Assembly: GCF_937919775.1 (NCBI RefSeq) | Contig: NZ_CALFPF010000428.1 | Coordinates: forward strand, 1 to 39,972 | Origin: an uncultured Gimesia sp. | Lineage (GTDB): Bacteria; Planctomycetota; Planctomycetia; Planctomycetales; Planctomycetaceae | DNA: 39,972 bases | Direction of reading: 5' to 3' | Part shown: one piece after another, positions 9,727 to 20,903 of the stretch | Layout: each line of letters opens with the position of its first letter | Numbering within the stretch: the first letter of the stretch is position 1 | Made by a program: the position numbers and the translations under genes | Notes under the pieces: model-generated | The model's database searches: none | What the model was told of the DNA's origin: nothing | What the model saw: only the letters and a program-made list of their open reading frames with translations

Positions 9727-9754
9727 CATTCAACAAACGGTTTGCACACGTTAC

Positions 9755-11248
9755 TCACCGCGGCTCTGATTCCGGAGCCGCGGTGTAGTAATACATGTTC
9801 GGAACTGCGGGGTGAAACAGCCCCACCCGATTCCAGGGTTTCAACAGGTTTTCCGCATCTACGATTGCCTCCCTGAATTCATTTATCTCGCAGTCCGCCT
9901 GCTGCTGAATCGAAGCAATACGGTCTAACCATGCTCGGGTGACGTTTCTGAAACCGACATCATCCGCGCACAAAAACAGTGGTTTCTCTCCCTCACGACA
10001 GCGTAAATGTTCAAAGCGGGTCGCAGCGGCAAAATAAAACATGGTACTCGCCGCAAACAGATCAAAATGCGGCAAGCTGCGATAACAGCCGGCAACCAAC
10101 TCATCGATCAACGCCAGCTCAGTCTGCACCGACTCCGAATAATCCGACATCGCTTCCGGAAGTCCGTCTGTTCCCCACGCTTTTTCCAGCGCAGCTACCA
10201 GCCGTTCAATCCCACATAAGGTATGCGCGATGCCGGTGCTGTGCAGTGGATCAATGAATCCCGCCGTATGCGGCAACAACGCCCAATCCGCGCCCGCACA
10301 CATCTTCCAGCCACGCTGCAATCGTCTCGTAGAGACCAGACCCGATTCAGGCGCGACAAGCGATGCCCCTTCAAATTGTGACGCGATTGCCGGATAGCTT
10401 TCCAAAAGTGACGCCCAGAGTTGCTCAACCGAGCCGGTTTTCTGCTCTCCGTCCAGCACGAACCCCGCACTCGTAATTCCATTATTAAATCGCAGCTGCC
10501 ACATCCAGCCTTCGCTTAACACGTGATGTAGCGCACTGTGATCACAGTCAAACGGATAATCAGACCGACTTACGTGACATCGATCCAATATCTTCGCCCA
10601 GGGAGTCACCTTCTCAAAATGCCCGTAGATCGCAGTCGAATTCGTTAAAAACTCCGTCTGACGTTTTATCCTCAGCGCATGCGGCACGATCCCCGCTGCC
10701 CCCGTCGCATCAATCAGAAAAGCAGCCCGCAGTGCAATCTGTTCTCCTGTTCTTTCCCCCGAGATTTCCCAGACATGCGACCGATTGACGCTTACTTTAG
10801 TCTGATCCAGATAAACCACCTTCGATTTCTTTACTTCGTCTGCAAAAAAACAATCGACGTCAGCCCGATACCAGTGCGTCTCCGCCAATGCATCGCTGAG
10901 GTTCGCCGTCACCAGCAATTCACTGCCATGATCCGGTTTCACATGAAAGTTTTGCAGCGGCTCCTGAGAAAAGTAACTGAAGCCGCGCTTGATGCCACAG
11001 GCCAGGCCGGGATAACTCTGCTGCCAGCTTCCATACTTGCAAAATGGCTGAAATTGTGGAAGATCGTACTGTTCTGAGAGTGACTGGAGCAGATAACCGG
11101 CAATCGGTGTCGAAGATTCTCCGATCGCAAACCGGGGATGTTTTCCGCGGTCAATCAAGGCGACGGAGAAGCCGATGCGGTCCAGCAGCAGTGCCGTCAG
11201 ACTTCCACCAAAGCCGGCTCCCAAGATCACGACGTCAAATTGCTGCAT
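9755..11248 (-). CDS. FAD-dependent oxidoreductase of the tryptophan-halogenase-like family
   Basis: 497 aa. The N terminus VVILGAGFGGSLTALLLDR (residues about 6-24) is a Rossmann GxGxxG FAD site, followed by 'ALIDRGKHPRFAIGESSTP', the region seen in flavin-dependent halogenases and geranylgeranyl-reductase-like enzymes. A WxW element occurs at residues 248-250 (GWMWQLRF), in the position of the halogenase WxWxIP signature but without its Ile-Pro. A Lys in 'FCKYGSW' (about 71) lies where the catalytic Lys of tryptophan halogenases is expected, but I cannot align it. 'LLPHTAGFIDPLHSTGIAHTL' is the second FAD contact. It may be a halogenase or another FAD monooxygenase/reductase; the missing IP argues for caution. 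It is divergent from the aldehyde dehydrogenase with 100 bases between starts. The last codons overlap a hairpin. Confidence 0.82.
   Translation of the reverse strand: MQQFDVVILGAGFGGSLTALLLDRIGFSVALIDRGKHPRFAIGESSTPIAGYLLQSLSEQYDLPQFQPFCKYGSWQQSYPGLACGIKRGFSYFSQEPLQNFHVKPDHGSELLVTANLSDALAETHWYRADVDCFFADEVKKSKVVYLDQTKVSVNRSHVWEISGERTGEQIALRAAFLIDATGAAGIVPHALRIKRQTEFLTNSTAIYGHFEKVTPWAKILDRCHVSRSDYPFDCDHSALHHVLSEGWMWQLRFNNGITSAGFVLDGEQKTGSVEQLWASLLESYPAIASQFEGASLVAPESGLVSTRRLQRGWKMCAGADWALLPHTAGFIDPLHSTGIAHTLCGIERLVAALEKAWGTDGLPEAMSDYSESVQTELALIDELVAGCYRSLPHFDLFAASTMFYFAAATRFEHLRCREGEKPLFLCADDVGFRNVTRAWLDRIASIQQQADCEINEFREAIVDAENLLKPWNRVGLFHPAVPNMYYYTAAPESEPR
9756..9785. terminator. Perfect 11-bp GC-rich hairpin at htpG/oxidoreductase convergence
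   Basis: CACCGCGGCTC (9756-9766) and GAGCCGCGGTG (9775-9785) form a perfect stem with an 8-base loop. It sits about 30 bases after the htpG stop and overlaps the last codons of the convergent oxidoreductase gene. There is no T-tract, so it may act as a bidirectional or factor-assisted terminator, or as an mRNA 3'-end stabiliser. Confidence 0.45.
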
Positions 11249-11279
11249 GAGAGTGGATGGATTCTACTTTGATCAGATT

Positions 11280-11307
11280 TTGGTAAACTATCAGAAACAC
11301 ATATATT
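11280..11307 (+). promoter_or_regulatory. Possible promoter for the aldehyde dehydrogenase gene
   Basis: TTGGTA (11280-11285), a 16-base spacer and TATATT (11302-11307) precede the start at 11349, with AGAAGGA just before the ATG as a good ribosome site. It is a by-eye match to a sigma70-type promoter; planctomycete promoters are not well defined, so confidence is low. Confidence 0.3.
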
Positions 11308-11348
11308 AACCGATTGCCAATTTAAAGGCACGTTCAGAAGGATAGATC

Positions 11349-12932
11349 ATGCAGATACAACCGGTTCTCATTAACGGACAGTGGATCAAGTCAACATCTT
11401 CCAAAACATTTCAAGCCGTCAACCCGGCAACCGCTGAACTGTTAGCCCCCCAGTTCCCCGTCAGCCCCTGGGAAGAAATCGAATCCGTCATCGAAGCCGC
11501 ATCTGCCGCTGCCAACGAAATGCGTGGCTGGTCCGGCGATCGGTTTGCCGCGTTTCTGGAAGCGTATGCCGCTGAAATCGAAAAACGAACCGACGCCCTC
11601 GTTCAGACCGCACATCAGGAAACAGGTTATCCGGAATCTCCCCGCTTACGAGACGGCGAACTTCCCCGCACAACCAACCAACTGCGACAGGCCGCCACAC
11701 ATGCCCGCGAAGGTTCATGGGCCCAGCCCACAATCGATACCGTCGCAGGCATCGGTTCGCTGTTTGGTCCGATAGGTCCCGTCGCCGTTTTTGGTCCCAA
11801 TAATTTTCCATTCGCGTTTAACAGCATCGCCGGAGGCGACTTCGCCGCCGCAGTTGCTGCCGGTAACCCGGTCATTGCCAAAGGCCATTCCTCTCATCCA
11901 AAAACAACTCAAATTTTCGCCGAAGCCGCGGATGCCGCAGCCAAAGCAACCAATATGCCGACAGGTTTCGTCCAGCTCATCTACCGCACGAGCCACACAG
12001 ACGGCTGTCGCCTCGTCTCTCACCCCCTGATGGGTGCCATCGGTTATACCGGCGGCCGCAACGCAGGCTTAACCATCAAAGAAGCAGCCGACAAAGCCGG
12101 CAAACCCGTGTATCTCGAACTCTCCAGCATCAACCCCGTCTTCATTCTCCCCGAAGCATTAGCCGAACGCAGTGCCGAGATCGCAGAAGAATTCAAAGGC
12201 AGTTGCCTGATGGGAACTGGCCAGTTCTGTACGAATCCCGGTCTGGTCGCTTTGAAAGCCGGCGAAGCAGCAAATGCATTCATCGAACAAGTCAAACAAA
12301 AATTCGAAGCAGCCCCCGCGGGCGTCCTCTTGAGTGAAGGCGTCCAGAAAGGGTTTCAATCCGGAATCGCCGCCATTCAATCCGCCGGCGCGACTCTCGT
12401 CACCGGCGGTGGTGCCTCTGATGGTCCTGCTTTCTCCTGTGCTAATACGTTATTAAAAGTCAGCGGCAGCCACTTCCTCAAAAACCCGGCAGCACTTCAG
12501 GAAGAAGCGTTCGGAAACGCTTCCCTCTTCGTGGTCGCCGAGACCGACGAAGAACTCACACAGATCGCAGAATGCCTCGAAGGCAATCTGACCGGTTGTA
12601 TTTACAGTCACACCGGCGGCAGTGACGATTCCCTCTACGATCAGATCGCTCCCGTTTTACGTCAAAAAGTCGGCCGGCTCCTCAACGACAAAATGCCTAC
12701 CGGCGTCGCCGTCAGCCCGGCCATGAATCATGGCGGCCCCTTCCCGTCCACGGGCCACCCGGTCTTCACCTCAGTCGGCATTCCCGCTGCCATACATCGT
12801 TTCTCCATGTTGCAATGTTACGACAATGTCCGTCCGCACCGCTTGCCGGACGCCCTGAAACCCCAAAATCCCAACCCCGGTCTCTGGCGGTATATTGATG
12901 GAATGTACACACAAGAAGACTATAGCGCATAA
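11349..12932 (+). CDS. Aldehyde dehydrogenase, alpha-ketoglutarate-semialdehyde (2,5-dioxovalerate) type
   Basis: 527 aa, normal length for this NADP-dependent ALDH subfamily. The catalytic Cys is at about 294 in 'MGTGQFCTNPGL', and the general-base Glu at about 257 in 'VYLELSSINPVF'. The Asn of the oxyanion hole lies in 'FGPNNFPFAF' (about 151), and 'NPVIAKGHSSHP' (about 173-184) is the cofactor-binding Lys region. The 'QFCTNPGL' and 'KGHSSHP' patterns are typical of 2,5-dioxovalerate dehydrogenases, which oxidise the semialdehyde formed from sugar acids (arabinonate, galactarate, glucarate) or hydroxyproline to 2-oxoglutarate. No dehydratase of such a pathway is adjacent, so the substrate is inferred from subfamily resemblance only. 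It is cytosolic and transcribed alone. Confidence 0.9.
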   Translation: MQIQPVLINGQWIKSTSSKTFQAVNPATAELLAPQFPVSPWEEIESVIEAASAAANEMRGWSGDRFAAFLEAYAAEIEKRTDALVQTAHQETGYPESPRLRDGELPRTTNQLRQAATHAREGSWAQPTIDTVAGIGSLFGPIGPVAVFGPNNFPFAFNSIAGGDFAAAVAAGNPVIAKGHSSHPKTTQIFAEAADAAAKATNMPTGFVQLIYRTSHTDGCRLVSHPLMGAIGYTGGRNAGLTIKEAADKAGKPVYLELSSINPVFILPEALAERSAEIAEEFKGSCLMGTGQFCTNPGLVALKAGEAANAFIEQVKQKFEAAPAGVLLSEGVQKGFQSGIAAIQSAGATLVTGGGASDGPAFSCANTLLKVSGSHFLKNPAALQEEAFGNASLFVVAETDEELTQIAECLEGNLTGCIYSHTGGSDDSLYDQIAPVLRQKVGRLLNDKMPTGVAVSPAMNHGGPFPSTGHPVFTSVGIPAAIHRFSMLQCYDNVRPHRLPDALKPQNPNPGLWRYIDGMYTQEDYSA

Positions 12933-13094
12933 CCGACCTTCCCACCGATGACATCAAAACGGACTCAAACAGCCTGTTCATAAGGACTTTTCGGAAGCCC
13001 CCCGTTTCAGAGAATCCTTTCAAACGAATCGAGAGCCGTTATGACTAAAGGTAGAGAAAATATGAATTTACAATGATTTTTTCCGCCCGGTATA

Positions 13095-13124
13095 TTGTGA
13101 TTTCATCGAGCTTGTTGCTATTAT
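13095..13124 (+). promoter_or_regulatory. Possible promoter upstream of tRNA-Lys
   Basis: TTGTGA (13095), an 18-base spacer and TATTAT (13119) lie about 95 bases before the tRNA. The rest of the 12933-13216 gap holds no gene. By-eye match only. Confidence 0.3.
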
Positions 13125-13216
13125 CCTGACTCAGTCATCAATCGGCCCCCAGGAAACACGCATGTGACACAAAACACATCCAGTTCCAGGCCGCATCAGA
13201 TACAGTAAGAACAAAT

Positions 13217-13289
<73 letters not shown>

Positions 13290-13982
13290 TTTCCTTACTT
13301 CCTCCACGCCAACACTTCGTGACACACCCGCCACTCCTGTTCGGCTCCTTCACTCTGAACCTCCTGCAGACCCGCGGTTGTTTTTTCACATATGAACCCC
13401 TGCTCCTCCACTGAATAAATCGGTCTTGACCGCGCCGCTCCGTTTGCCATGATCGTTTTCCTCTGGTTGATGCGTCGCGCGCGTACAAAAAACCGGTTCG
13501 CTGAAGACCGCGCCGTACTTCAAACAGCACACTATAAAACCCCCTCGTTTCAGCACGATTTGAAAACCACTGCTCATTCGCCCCCCGCAATTCTGCGACA
13601 TAAGGCGCCAAACCGGGTCATTCCCGAACCTGTACCGAACATTAACCAGCCCTCCACGAACCAAAACGGACCCTACCCGAACCTCTCCGCGACACTCATT
13701 TCCCCTTGTCATCCTCACGCCCCCCACGATAATCCAGTGAAATCAAAAACCCGTGAAGCCCTCAGCCCTCCAGACGCCGATTCCACAGAGCGCCCTCGCA
13801 GATTCGGCAAACGCCCCCCGACTCAAAGTCAGACGGCATCTCTCACCGAAACACCACGCCACCCCAGATTCTACCAGATAGCACCGGCCCCGTAATAACT
13901 GAATATCCACCAGTCCCCGGAACAGAAATCGTGACAGAACAATCACAGGCACACACGGATCAACCACGACGAGGACATTATC
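13290..13982. other. Gene-poor stretch between tRNA-Lys and repeat array
   Basis: About 690 bases without a believable gene. The ORFs in the track (13228-13611 -, 13386-13727 -, 13449-13895 +) overlap each other, have low-complexity Pro/Arg/Ser composition and lack ribosome sites. The + strand is rich in C runs and poor in G compared with flanking genes. It may be decayed sequence, or a long 3' region of the tRNA transcript. No inverted repeats or integrase remnants were seen here. Confidence 0.6.
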
Positions 13983-14118
13983 GTAGGGGCGGACCCATGT
14001 GTCCGCCCGCAGGGTTGAGATCTTTGTGATGAGGCGTGCGAATGGTTTGCGAGGTTCCGTTGTGAGGGTAACGTAGTCGAACGTCGCCAGGCGGGTCGCC
14101 ACATGGGGCGCCCCCTAC
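13983..14118. repeat. REPIN-like element, copy 1 (two palindromes in inverted orientation)
   Basis: 136 bases. The left palindrome is GTAGGGGCGGACCCATGTGTCCGCCC; the right palindrome, GGCGGGTCGCCACATGGGGCGCCCCCTAC, is oriented the other way. The outer ends GTAGGGG/CCCCTAC are complementary, so the whole unit can fold into one long hairpin with an internal spacer of about 75 bases. The pattern of paired inverted REP sequences is that of REPINs. Confidence 0.8.
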
Positions 14119-14144
14119 GAGGTGAAATCGTTGTCCAAGGTGAG

Positions 14145-14280
14145 GTAGGGGCGGACCCATGTGTCCGCCCGCAGGGTTGAGGGCTTTGTGATGAGGCGTG
14201 CGAATGGTTTGCGAGGTTCCGTTGTGAGGGTAACGTAGTCGAACGTCGCCAGGCGGGTCGCCACATGGGGCGACCCCTAC
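14145..14280. repeat. REPIN-like element, copy 2
   Basis: A near-identical second copy 162 bases downstream of the first, including the internal spacer (for example TTTGTGATGAGGCGTGCGAA) and the 26-base connector. It differs by a few bases; for example the right arm has GGGGCGACCCCTAC rather than GGGGCGCCCCCTAC, restoring a better palindrome. The near identity points to recent tandem duplication. Confidence 0.8.
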
Positions 14281-14306
14281 GAGATGAAATCGTTGTCCAA
14301 GCTGAG

Positions 14307-14429
14307 GTAGGGGCGGACCCATGTGTCCGCCCACAGGCGCAGGGAAGACGATGGAATTTGTATTTGACGGTTGACGGAAGTGTTGGATTCATCTGGATGG
14401 CAATGTTGCATACCAGATTCGCCCCCTAC
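14307..14429. repeat. Degenerate or partial third REPIN-like copy
   Basis: The left palindrome (GTAGGGGCGGACCCATGTGTCCGCCC) is intact at 14307, again exactly 162 bases on. The middle is unrelated to the other copies, but the sequence ends in CGCCCCCTAC at 14420-14429, matching the right terminus of copy 1. This right end overlaps the stop codon of the DUF1501 gene on the minus strand. Whether it is a true decayed copy or chance is uncertain. Confidence 0.5.
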
Positions 14430-15895
14430 GCCAATAGTCGTTCGACGACGTTTCCCGAAACGTCGGTCAGTCGGAAATCGCGGCCCTGGAAGCGGTAGGT
14501 TAGTTTTTCGTGGTCGAGGCCGAACAGGTGCAGGATGGTGGCGTGCAGGTCGTGGACGTGGACCGGGTCTTTGGTGACGCCCCAGCCGATCTCGTCTGTT
14601 TCGCCGATGACCTGTCCCCCTTTGATGCCGCCGCCTGCGAGCCACATGCTGAAGGAATACGGATGATGGTCGCGACCCGTGACTGTCTTGAAGTTGGCGC
14701 GGTTTTCTCCCAACGGCGTCCGTCCGAATTCGCCTCCCCAGACGACCAGTGTTTCATCAAGCAAACCACGTCGTTTGAGATCTTTCAGCAGAGCCGCGAT
14801 CGGTTGGTCGGAGATTTTTGTGTAACGGTTCAAGCCGCTGTCCAGCGAACTGTGGTGGTCCCAGGTCGATAAAAACAAAGTCACGAACCGCACGCCGCGT
14901 TCGACCATGCGTCGCGCCAGTAAACAGTTTCGGGCGTACGAACCTTGAAAACCGGACTCATTACTCTTTGAGGCTTCTTCGCGCGTGACCCCGTATTCTT
15001 CCAGCGTTGCTTTGGTTTCGCCCGACAGATCCAGCAGTTCCGGTGCCGTCTGCTGCATGCGGAAGGCGAGTTCGTAGGCTTTGATTCTGCTGGCAATTTC
15101 CGGGTTGCCAATCTGGTCAAAACGCAGGCCGTTCAATTCGTTGATGGTCTGCAGGCTGCGCATCTGTGCCGCCTCTGAGATTTCCGGCGGGTTGGCCAGG
15201 TTCAACACCGGACTTCCCTGATTGCGAAACAGCGTGCCCGCGTATTGCGACGGCAGAAAACCGCTCGACCAGCTGGAGGCCCCGCCCGGCAAGCCGCGTC
15301 CCAAAGTCGCAAGTACCACGTAACCGGGTAAATTCTGCGATTCGCTGCCTAAACCATAATTGAGCCACGAACCCAGTGTCGGTCGTCCCTGCAGATCCGA
15401 ACCGCTGAGCATCATGAGCTGGCCGGGCAGGTGGTTGAACTGTTCACAGTGCATCGAGCGAATCAGAGCGATGTCATCCACACACGTACTGAGGTGCGGC
15501 AGCAGGTCAGACAGTTCCATGCCACACTCGCCGTAACGTTTGAATGTGCGCGGGCTCCCCATCAGCCGGGCCGCCTCTTTCTGGATGAAGGCGAACTTAA
15601 TGTCTTTCAGTAACGACTCGGGCATCGGCTGGCCGTCGAGTTCGTTCAACTTTGGTTTGGGATCGAACAAATCCATCTGACTCGGCCCCCCTTCCATGAA
15701 GAGATAAATACAACGTTTCGCACGCGGTGCGATGTGTGCCAGTTGCTGAGGCACTTCGCCGGCGAGTAAGCCATTGTCTTTCATCAGCGCCGCGAGAGCG
15801 ACGGTTCCCAGACCGCTGGCACCGGTGGCAAAAAACCGCCGCCGATTCAGTGTCGCCAATGGATTCATTTCGTTGTTAAGGGAAGGAGGCAGCAT
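14426..15895 (-). CDS. DUF1501 family protein (sulfatase-superfamily-like, Tat-exported)
   Basis: 489 aa. The N terminus carries a twin-arginine signal ([15 protein letters not shown]) followed by a hydrophobic stretch. An alternative start at the ATG 9 codons in (15868, [13 protein letters not shown]) would give a more usual Tat leader. Family features present: '[18 protein letters not shown]' near residue 70, 'WDHHSS' around 345, '[16 protein letters not shown]', '[21 protein letters not shown]' and the closing '[13 protein letters not shown]'. DUF1501 proteins share the alkaline-phosphatase/sulfatase fold; their substrate is not established. It starts 2 bases after the stop of the DUF1549/DUF1553 cytochrome gene, the usual planctomycete pairing, so the two are cotranscribed. 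Its TAG stop lies in a sequence matching the end of the neighbouring repeat. Confidence 0.92.
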   Translation of the reverse strand: MLPPSLNNEMNPLATLNRRRFFATGASGLGTVALAALMKDNGLLAGEVPQQLAHIAPRAKRCIYLFMEGGPSQMDLFDPKPKLNELDGQPMPESLLKDIKFAFIQKEAARLMGSPRTFKRYGECGMELSDLLPHLSTCVDDIALIRSMHCEQFNHLPGQLMMLSGSDLQGRPTLGSWLNYGLGSESQNLPGYVVLATLGRGLPGGASSWSSGFLPSQYAGTLFRNQGSPVLNLANPPEISEAAQMRSLQTINELNGLRFDQIGNPEIASRIKAYELAFRMQQTAPELLDLSGETKATLEEYGVTREEASKSNESGFQGSYARNCLLARRMVERGVRFVTLFLSTWDHHSSLDSGLNRYTKISDQPIAALLKDLKRRGLLDETLVVWGGEFGRTPLGENRANFKTVTGRDHHPYSFSMWLAGGGIKGGQVIGETDEIGWGVTKDPVHVHDLHATILHLFGLDHEKLTYRFQGRDFRLTDVSGNVVERLLA

Positions 15896-15897
15896 AT

Positions 15898-18333
15898 TCA
15901 GTCTCGCGTGATAAATTCGTCCAGGTTCATAATGATGCGCGCCACTTGAACCATGGCGGTGAGCCGGGGGTTGTCGGTCTGGGTTGCGTCTTTCGTTTTC
16001 GTTTCCGCTAATTGCAGCAGGTCCGCGTAAGCAGCGCTGAGAAATTCCTGTTCCCGTTCGCTGACCGGTCGGGAGAGACAGCGCAGATACATTGTTTGCA
16101 CAGCCGCGGGAAAATCATCGGGATACTGCTCATCCATCTGCCGTCCCAGGGCCTGCGCGCTTTCAAAAAACATGGGTCCGTTCAGCAGCGTGAGTGCCTG
16201 CAGTGGTGTGTTCGAGCGTTCGCGTCGGCTGCAGGAAACGGTGGCATCGGGGGCGTCAAACGTCATCAGCATCGGATAGGGAACCGTCCGTTTAAAGACG
16301 ATGTACATGCCCCGCCGATAACGCTCGCTCCCCTGACTGGCGGGCCATTTCACACTCCGCCCGACATCGGTCACAAACGCCGGCAGCGGCGGACGAATGC
16401 CGCGACGACCAATGGTGCGGTCGAGCAGCCCGCACGCGGCCAGATGAATATCGCGGACGATCTCAGCTTCGAGCCGAAAACTGTTTTGCCTCCAGAGCAG
16501 CAGGTTGTTGATATCCCGCGGATTGGAACTGGCGTTTGCCGCGGACGACATGCGGTAGGTGGATGACATGACGATCAGGCGAATCATCGCTTTACGGCTC
16601 CAGTCCCGCTGTTTGTACTCGGCTGCGAGCCAGTCCAGCAGAAGTGGATGCGTGGGCGCTTCCCCTTTGGTGCCGAAATCGTTGGGGGTCGCGACCAGCC
16701 CGCGGCCGAACAAATGCTGCCAGATCCGATTGACGGCCACGCGCGGCGTGAGTGGATTGCTGTCCTGAAATAACCATTGCGCCAGATCGAGCCGGTCGGG
16801 CGTCTGATCTCGCGATGACAGGTCGGGCAGCACGAAAGGCGTGCCCGGTTTCACCTGTTCGCCGGGTCGATTGTAAATGCCGCGCACATGGATAAAGGTG
16901 TCCCGCCGGTCTTTGGTTCGTTCTGTGAACACCGGCGCTTTCGTCGCAGGGGGAGTTGGTTTGGTTTCCAGGAGTTTTCCCAGTTGCGTATTTACTTTGT
17001 CCCAGCCCGCTTTTTTCGTTTGATAAAAAGGGGCCAGCCGTTTCAGGTCGGACGCTTTTTTAAAGCCGTTCAGGATCTTATCCCGCTCGGTTTTCTGTTC
17101 CGGCTTGAGGTCTGCGAGTTCGTACTCTTTCAGACGGGTTTGCAGTTCGTCATAAGCGGGCTGCCATTTTTCGCGGGCCTGTTCGTATTCGGTGACTTCC
17201 CACTGGTTCTTGACCGTCACCGTCGCGTCGTTGGCATTATTGAAGAAGGCGTAAAGCTGATAGAACTCCTTCTGCGAAACCGGATCGTGCTTATGGTCGT
17301 GACATTCCGCACAGCCAAACGTGAGGCCCAGCCAGACCATACCTGTCGTATTCACGCGATCCACGATTTCTTTCGTGCGATACAATTCCAGATCAACGCC
17401 AGCTTCCGTATTACTCAACGTGTTCCTGTGAAAGCCGGTCGCGATTTTCTGCGACACGGTCGGTTTCTCAAGCAGGTCTCCCGCCAGTTGCTCGATCGAA
17501 AACTGGTTGAAAGGTAAATCCTGGTTGATCGCATCGATGACCCATTCGCGATAAACCCAGGCATGCTGTCGGATACTGTCCCCCAGGTAACCGTCACTGT
17601 CCGCATAGCGGGCCAGATCCAGCCAGTAGCGGCCCCAGCGCTCGCCAAAATGGGGAGACGCTAACAGATCATCGACCAGCCGTTCATAAGCGCGTGGATC
17701 TTCGTCGGAAACAAAGGCTTCGACCACGTCCGGCGTAGGGGGTAAGCCCACGAGATCAAAATACAAACGTCGAATGAGTGTACGACGATCTGCCTGCGGG
17801 GCCGGTTTGACCCCGTTCAGTTTGTGTCGGGCCGCGACAAACGCATCGATCGGATTTCGGATCGGGAATTGTTCGGCGGTCGCGATGTCTTGAGGAACGG
17901 AGGGACGTTGCAGCGGCTGCAGTGACCATAAGACCGGTGGTTGAATTTCGAAATCCGCGGGCCAGGAAGCGCCGGCTTTGATCCAGCGACGAATGGTCGC
18001 GATCTCATTTTCAGAGAGAGGGGGTGCGTCGCGCGGCATCTCGGCGGTTCCGTCTGTCGGAGTGATCAGGTCGAGCAGATAACTCGCTGAAGGATCGCCG
18101 GGGTCAATACTCGAACCACTCTCACCCCCTTTGTCCGCCGCTTGAGCCGAATGCAGTGAGAGGCCCCCTCTGCGAATGCGGTCATTGTGACAACTCAGGC
18201 AGTGACGATGTAAAATCGGAGCCACATCGCGCTGAAAGTCGACCGGTTCCGCACTGAAAGATTTTCCACCGGATGCCAGCAGCAGGTACATCAATGTCGC
18301 TGTGAGAGCGATGCGGTATTTCAGGTCAATCAT
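15898..18333 (-). CDS. Planctomycete cytochrome c with DUF1549 and DUF1553 domains
   Basis: 811 aa, exported by a Sec signal (residues about 8-28, ending SFSAEP). Order of domains: PSCyt1 (about 32-90) with a heme-binding CLSCH (45-49), DUF1549 (about 165-370) with a second CAECH in '[13 protein letters not shown]', and DUF1553 (about 530-785) with '[13 protein letters not shown]' and '[16 protein letters not shown]'. Two CxxCH sites suggest covalent heme and an electron-transfer role in the periplasm, perhaps coupled to sugar or sulfate-ester breakdown. The biochemistry is not established. It is the first gene of a two-gene operon with the DUF1501 gene and is divergent from the sulfatase, so all three may be coregulated. 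Start chosen because it places the signal at the N terminus. Confidence 0.93.
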   Translation of the reverse strand: MIDLKYRIALTATLMYLLLASGGKSFSAEPVDFQRDVAPILHRHCLSCHNDRIRRGGLSLHSAQAADKGGESGSSIDPGDPSASYLLDLITPTDGTAEMPRDAPPLSENEIATIRRWIKAGASWPADFEIQPPVLWSLQPLQRPSVPQDIATAEQFPIRNPIDAFVAARHKLNGVKPAPQADRRTLIRRLYFDLVGLPPTPDVVEAFVSDEDPRAYERLVDDLLASPHFGERWGRYWLDLARYADSDGYLGDSIRQHAWVYREWVIDAINQDLPFNQFSIEQLAGDLLEKPTVSQKIATGFHRNTLSNTEAGVDLELYRTKEIVDRVNTTGMVWLGLTFGCAECHDHKHDPVSQKEFYQLYAFFNNANDATVTVKNQWEVTEYEQAREKWQPAYDELQTRLKEYELADLKPEQKTERDKILNGFKKASDLKRLAPFYQTKKAGWDKVNTQLGKLLETKPTPPATKAPVFTERTKDRRDTFIHVRGIYNRPGEQVKPGTPFVLPDLSSRDQTPDRLDLAQWLFQDSNPLTPRVAVNRIWQHLFGRGLVATPNDFGTKGEAPTHPLLLDWLAAEYKQRDWSRKAMIRLIVMSSTYRMSSAANASSNPRDINNLLLWRQNSFRLEAEIVRDIHLAACGLLDRTIGRRGIRPPLPAFVTDVGRSVKWPASQGSERYRRGMYIVFKRTVPYPMLMTFDAPDATVSCSRRERSNTPLQALTLLNGPMFFESAQALGRQMDEQYPDDFPAAVQTMYLRCLSRPVSEREQEFLSAAYADLLQLAETKTKDATQTDNPRLTAMVQVARIIMNLDEFITRD

Positions 18334-18689
18334 TTCTTTAACTGACTTTCAACCTGTGGGAGTGAGCCGTCGCTTGTTCATATTTAAAAATCAGCGAGAG
18401 CGGCTAAAATCTTAAATCGGTTTCGATGGTTGTCTGTTTTGAATCAGCGTCGGGGCTCACAAAGGAGAGAAGATCTATTCTAATCTTGTGCCGACCTCAG
18501 TTACAACCCCTTGATCAGACTCCTACCCGTGTTTTCTTTGATGATCGTCGCGTTTCCCTGTCATGATCAGTGAAAACAGGGAAATATTGTGAGTGACCGG
18601 GTGGCTTTCACTTCCATCAATGGTACAATTTTATTGTGAAAATTGGCTTCTGACTTACGCGCTCCCTCTCAAACCAATGAAATTCCACC
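18334..18689. other. Divergent intergenic region with a 9-bp inverted repeat
   Basis: 356 bases between the cytochrome gene (-) and sulfatase (+), with no gene. TTTCCCTGT (18553-18561) and ACAGGGAAA (18576-18584) form a perfect 9-bp inverted repeat with a 14-base gap, about 105 bases before the sulfatase start. It could be an operator or a leader hairpin. A TACAAT (about 18624) downstream may be a -10 box. No T-run follows the repeat, so it is not a standard terminator. Confidence 0.45.
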
Positions 18690-20879
<2,190 letters not shown>

Positions 20880-20903
20880 GCTTCGGAATCGATCAGGTTA
20901 ATT

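Noticed and set aside
13983-14337. Possible CRISPR array
   Set aside because: The repeat unit is 162 bases with conserved, not unique, spacers, only two to three copies, and no cas genes.
13943-14392. 149-aa minus-strand ORF with internal repeats (RGRPMWRPAWRR, CGRTHGSAPT)
   Set aside because: It is a translation of the REPIN-like repeats; the periodicity comes from the DNA repeat, and there is no ribosome site.
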